64,000 nt of DNA, taken from positions 583 to 64,582 of the forward strand of contig DHOR01000014.1 of the NCBI GenBank assembly GCA_002409995.1, written 5' to 3'. Positions 62,423-64,000 of this stretch are shown here, in pieces. A program made the translations under genes and the position numbers. Origin of the DNA: Hungatella sp. UBA5385. Its GTDB lineage: Bacteria; Bacillota; Clostridia; Lachnospirales; Lachnospiraceae. Position 1 is the first letter of the stretch; each line of letters begins with the position of its first letter. The notes below the pieces were generated by a model. The model was not told the origin of the DNA. It ran no database searches and saw nothing but the letters and a program-made list of their open reading frames with translations.

Positions 62423-64000
62423 ATGCAATATAATAGTCTATATTTTTTAATTTTTTTATTAATTTTAATTATATTATATTATATACTTCCACATAAACAC
62501 CAAGAGAAGATTCTTTTGATCTTTAATATGCTTTTTTATCTCTCATTTGGACTGGATAAATTATTATTTTTGCTTATTTCATCTTTCATAGTATTTCTTG
62601 CTAGTCTAAAGATTTATAGTATACAACAAAAGGAAAGTCTTATATTATTAAAAACGAAAGATAATAAAGAACAGAAAATTGCAAAAAATAAAAGTAAAAA
62701 GGAAAGTCGTAAAATTTTAATATTCACTCTTGGAATAGTATTCCTCCTCCTTGTGTATAGTAAGTATTTAAAATTTCTTATAGGAAATATGAATGTAATA
62801 TTGAGATACTTTAACAGAACAATAGAAATGGATTCGATATATATTATTAGTGCAGTAGGTGTTTCGTTTTATACATTTATGCTTATAGGATATCTTCTGG
62901 ATATTTATTGGAAACGCTACACTGCGGAAAAAAACTTTTTTACTTTTTTAACTTTTGTAAGTTATTTCCCGCATATTGTTCAAGGACCCATTGGACGCTA
63001 TGATCGATTAGGTTCACAAATTCGTGAAAAACACAGTTTAAAATATGATAATCTTATCTTCGGTATGCAATTAATGTTATGGGGATTTTTTAAAAAAATG
63101 GTCATTGCTGACCGAATTAATTTATTAGTCTCTACAGTTTATGATGGTTGGGAACATTATGAAGGGTTGGTCTTTGTTGTAGCAACTGCCTTATATTCTA
63201 TACAAATATATGCTGATTTTTCAGGCTGTATTGATATCGTAAGAGGTGCATCTGAGACACTTGACATTCATTTAGATAAAAACTTTGCTCATCCGTATTT
63301 TTCAAAAACCATGCCCGAATTTTGGCGGAGATGGCATATGAGTTTAAATGAGTGGTTTAGAGATTACTTGTATTATCCAGTTTCAATATCTAGGTTTGCC
63401 AAACAAAACAGTAAAAAGATTAAAACATTATATGGACCAGCGTCTGGACGATTATTTGTATCTGTGCTTTCTGCATTTGTAGTATGGCTAGCTACTGGCA
63501 TTTGGCATGGGGCTGAATGGAAGTTTGTTATATGGGGATTATTTCATGCAATGTTAATTATATCTGGGGTAATTTGGGATGAAAAAATAAAAGCATTTAC
63601 AATATGGCTTAAAATCAATACACAATGTTTTTCCTGGAGATTGTTTCAGATGATAAGAACATTTCTTTTATGCTGTGTAGGGAGAGTTTTTTTTCGTGCA
63701 GAGAATATAAAGATAAGCTTAAATATATTTAAAAAAACTTTTTCAAGATTTAACCCTTGGATTTTAGTGGATGGTAGTTTGTACACTTATGGTTTGGAAC
63801 GTTGGAACTTCAATTTAATGATTATTACTATTGTTATATTATTTGTTGTTGATATGCTTCAAGAGAAAATGTCGCTTAGACAGGTATTCGCTCAGCAAAA
63901 CCTTATTTTTAGATGGCTGATTATTTACCTCGGGATTTTTTCAATTATTATATTTGGAATTTACGGAGCTGGATATAATTCATCAGCATTTATTTACAAT
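62423..64000 (+). CDS. MBOAT family O-acyltransferase (AlgI/DltB-like), 3' end beyond the window
   Basis: The open frame runs from ATG 62423, behind GAAAGGAAC, to the window end without a stop, giving at least 526 residues. It is a multi-spanning MBOAT protein that brings acyl groups across the membrane to modify polysaccharides. Family motifs are clear: SYFPHIVQGPIGRYDRL, MPEFWRRWHMSLNEWFRDYL with His305, and ATGIWHGAEWKFVIWG with the invariant His362. N-terminal helices (about 3-60 and 85-115) and a Lys-rich loop (about 75-95) are visible. Its place next to the SGNH/AlgX-like gene suggests O-acetylation of the cluster's polymer. The acyl donor and target are not known. Confidence 0.94.
   Translation, partial: MQYNSLYFLIFLLILIILYYILPHKHQEKILLIFNMLFYLSFGLDKLLFLLISSFIVFLASLKIYSIQQKESLILLKTKDNKEQKIAKNKSKKESRKILIFTLGIVFLLLVYSKYLKFLIGNMNVILRYFNRTIEMDSIYIISAVGVSFYTFMLIGYLLDIYWKRYTAEKNFFTFLTFVSYFPHIVQGPIGRYDRLGSQIREKHSLKYDNLIFGMQLMLWGFFKKMVIADRINLLVSTVYDGWEHYEGLVFVVATALYSIQIYADFSGCIDIVRGASETLDIHLDKNFAHPYFSKTMPEFWRRWHMSLNEWFRDYLYYPVSISRFAKQNSKKIKTLYGPASGRLFVSVLSAFVVWLATGIWHGAEWKFVIWGLFHAMLIISGVIWDEKIKAFTIWLKINTQCFSWRLFQMIRTFLLCCVGRVFFRAENIKISLNIFKKTFSRFNPWILVDGSLYTYGLERWNFNLMIITIVILFVVDMLQEKMSLRQVFAQQNLIFRWLIIYLGIFSIIIFGIYGAGYNSSAFIYN

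Overview
The window looks like a chromosomal segment of a Gram-positive anaerobe of the Clostridia, most likely Lachnospiraceae. This rests on family resemblance and gene order, not on a search. The left end (1-3744) is core chromosome: the end of rho, then rpmE, a DUF1385 membrane protein, prmC and prfA, with house-style sigma-A promoters and strong Shine-Dalgarno sites. Everything after prfA is accessory and concerns the cell surface.

Region A (3745-26948) is a surface-protein island, all on the + strand: a two-TM protein of unknown role, three secreted proteins with choline-binding-type (CW_binding) repeats, a giant 4465-residue adhesin built from CnaB/SpaA-like modules with a C-terminal sorting signal, and a class B sortase overlapping its stop codon. 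A strong terminator lies directly before the giant gene. Region B (26977-29288) holds a Gfo/Idh/MocA oxidoreductase and a MATE exporter.

Region C (29349-39265) looks like one operon from an extended -10 promoter to a 25-bp perfect hairpin. It has all four genes for GDP-D-glycero-alpha-D-manno-heptose (hddC, hddA, gmhB, gmhA), then three large GT-C-like membrane proteins and a GtrB/Dol-P-Man-synthase-like GT2. I infer a heptose-based, polyprenyl-phosphate-dependent glycosylation system acting outside the membrane. This is the best candidate here for an undescribed system.

Region D (39284-46797) pairs choline-binding proteins with the enzyme that would make their ligand: a GH25 lysozyme with CW_binding repeats, a repeat-only wall protein, a fused winged-helix/LicC/LicA protein that would make CDP-choline, a lipoprotein and another repeat wall protein. 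Six proteins with such repeats are in the window.

Region E (47209-64000) is visibly more AT-rich, especially after about 56.4 kb, and is a polysaccharide cluster: O-antigen-ligase-like protein, GT2, polyprenyl glycosylphosphotransferase, GT2, GlfT2-like galactofuranosyltransferase, Wzm/Wzt-like ABC exporter, epimerase, UDP-galactopyranose mutase, a DUF4422-GT8 fusion with a degraded DXD motif, an SGNH/AlgX-like protein with a ricin-type lectin tail, and an MBOAT acyltransferase cut by the window end. Together these suggest a galactofuranose-containing, O-acylated polymer exported by an ABC transporter. No tRNA, rRNA, CRISPR array or intact insertion sequence was seen.
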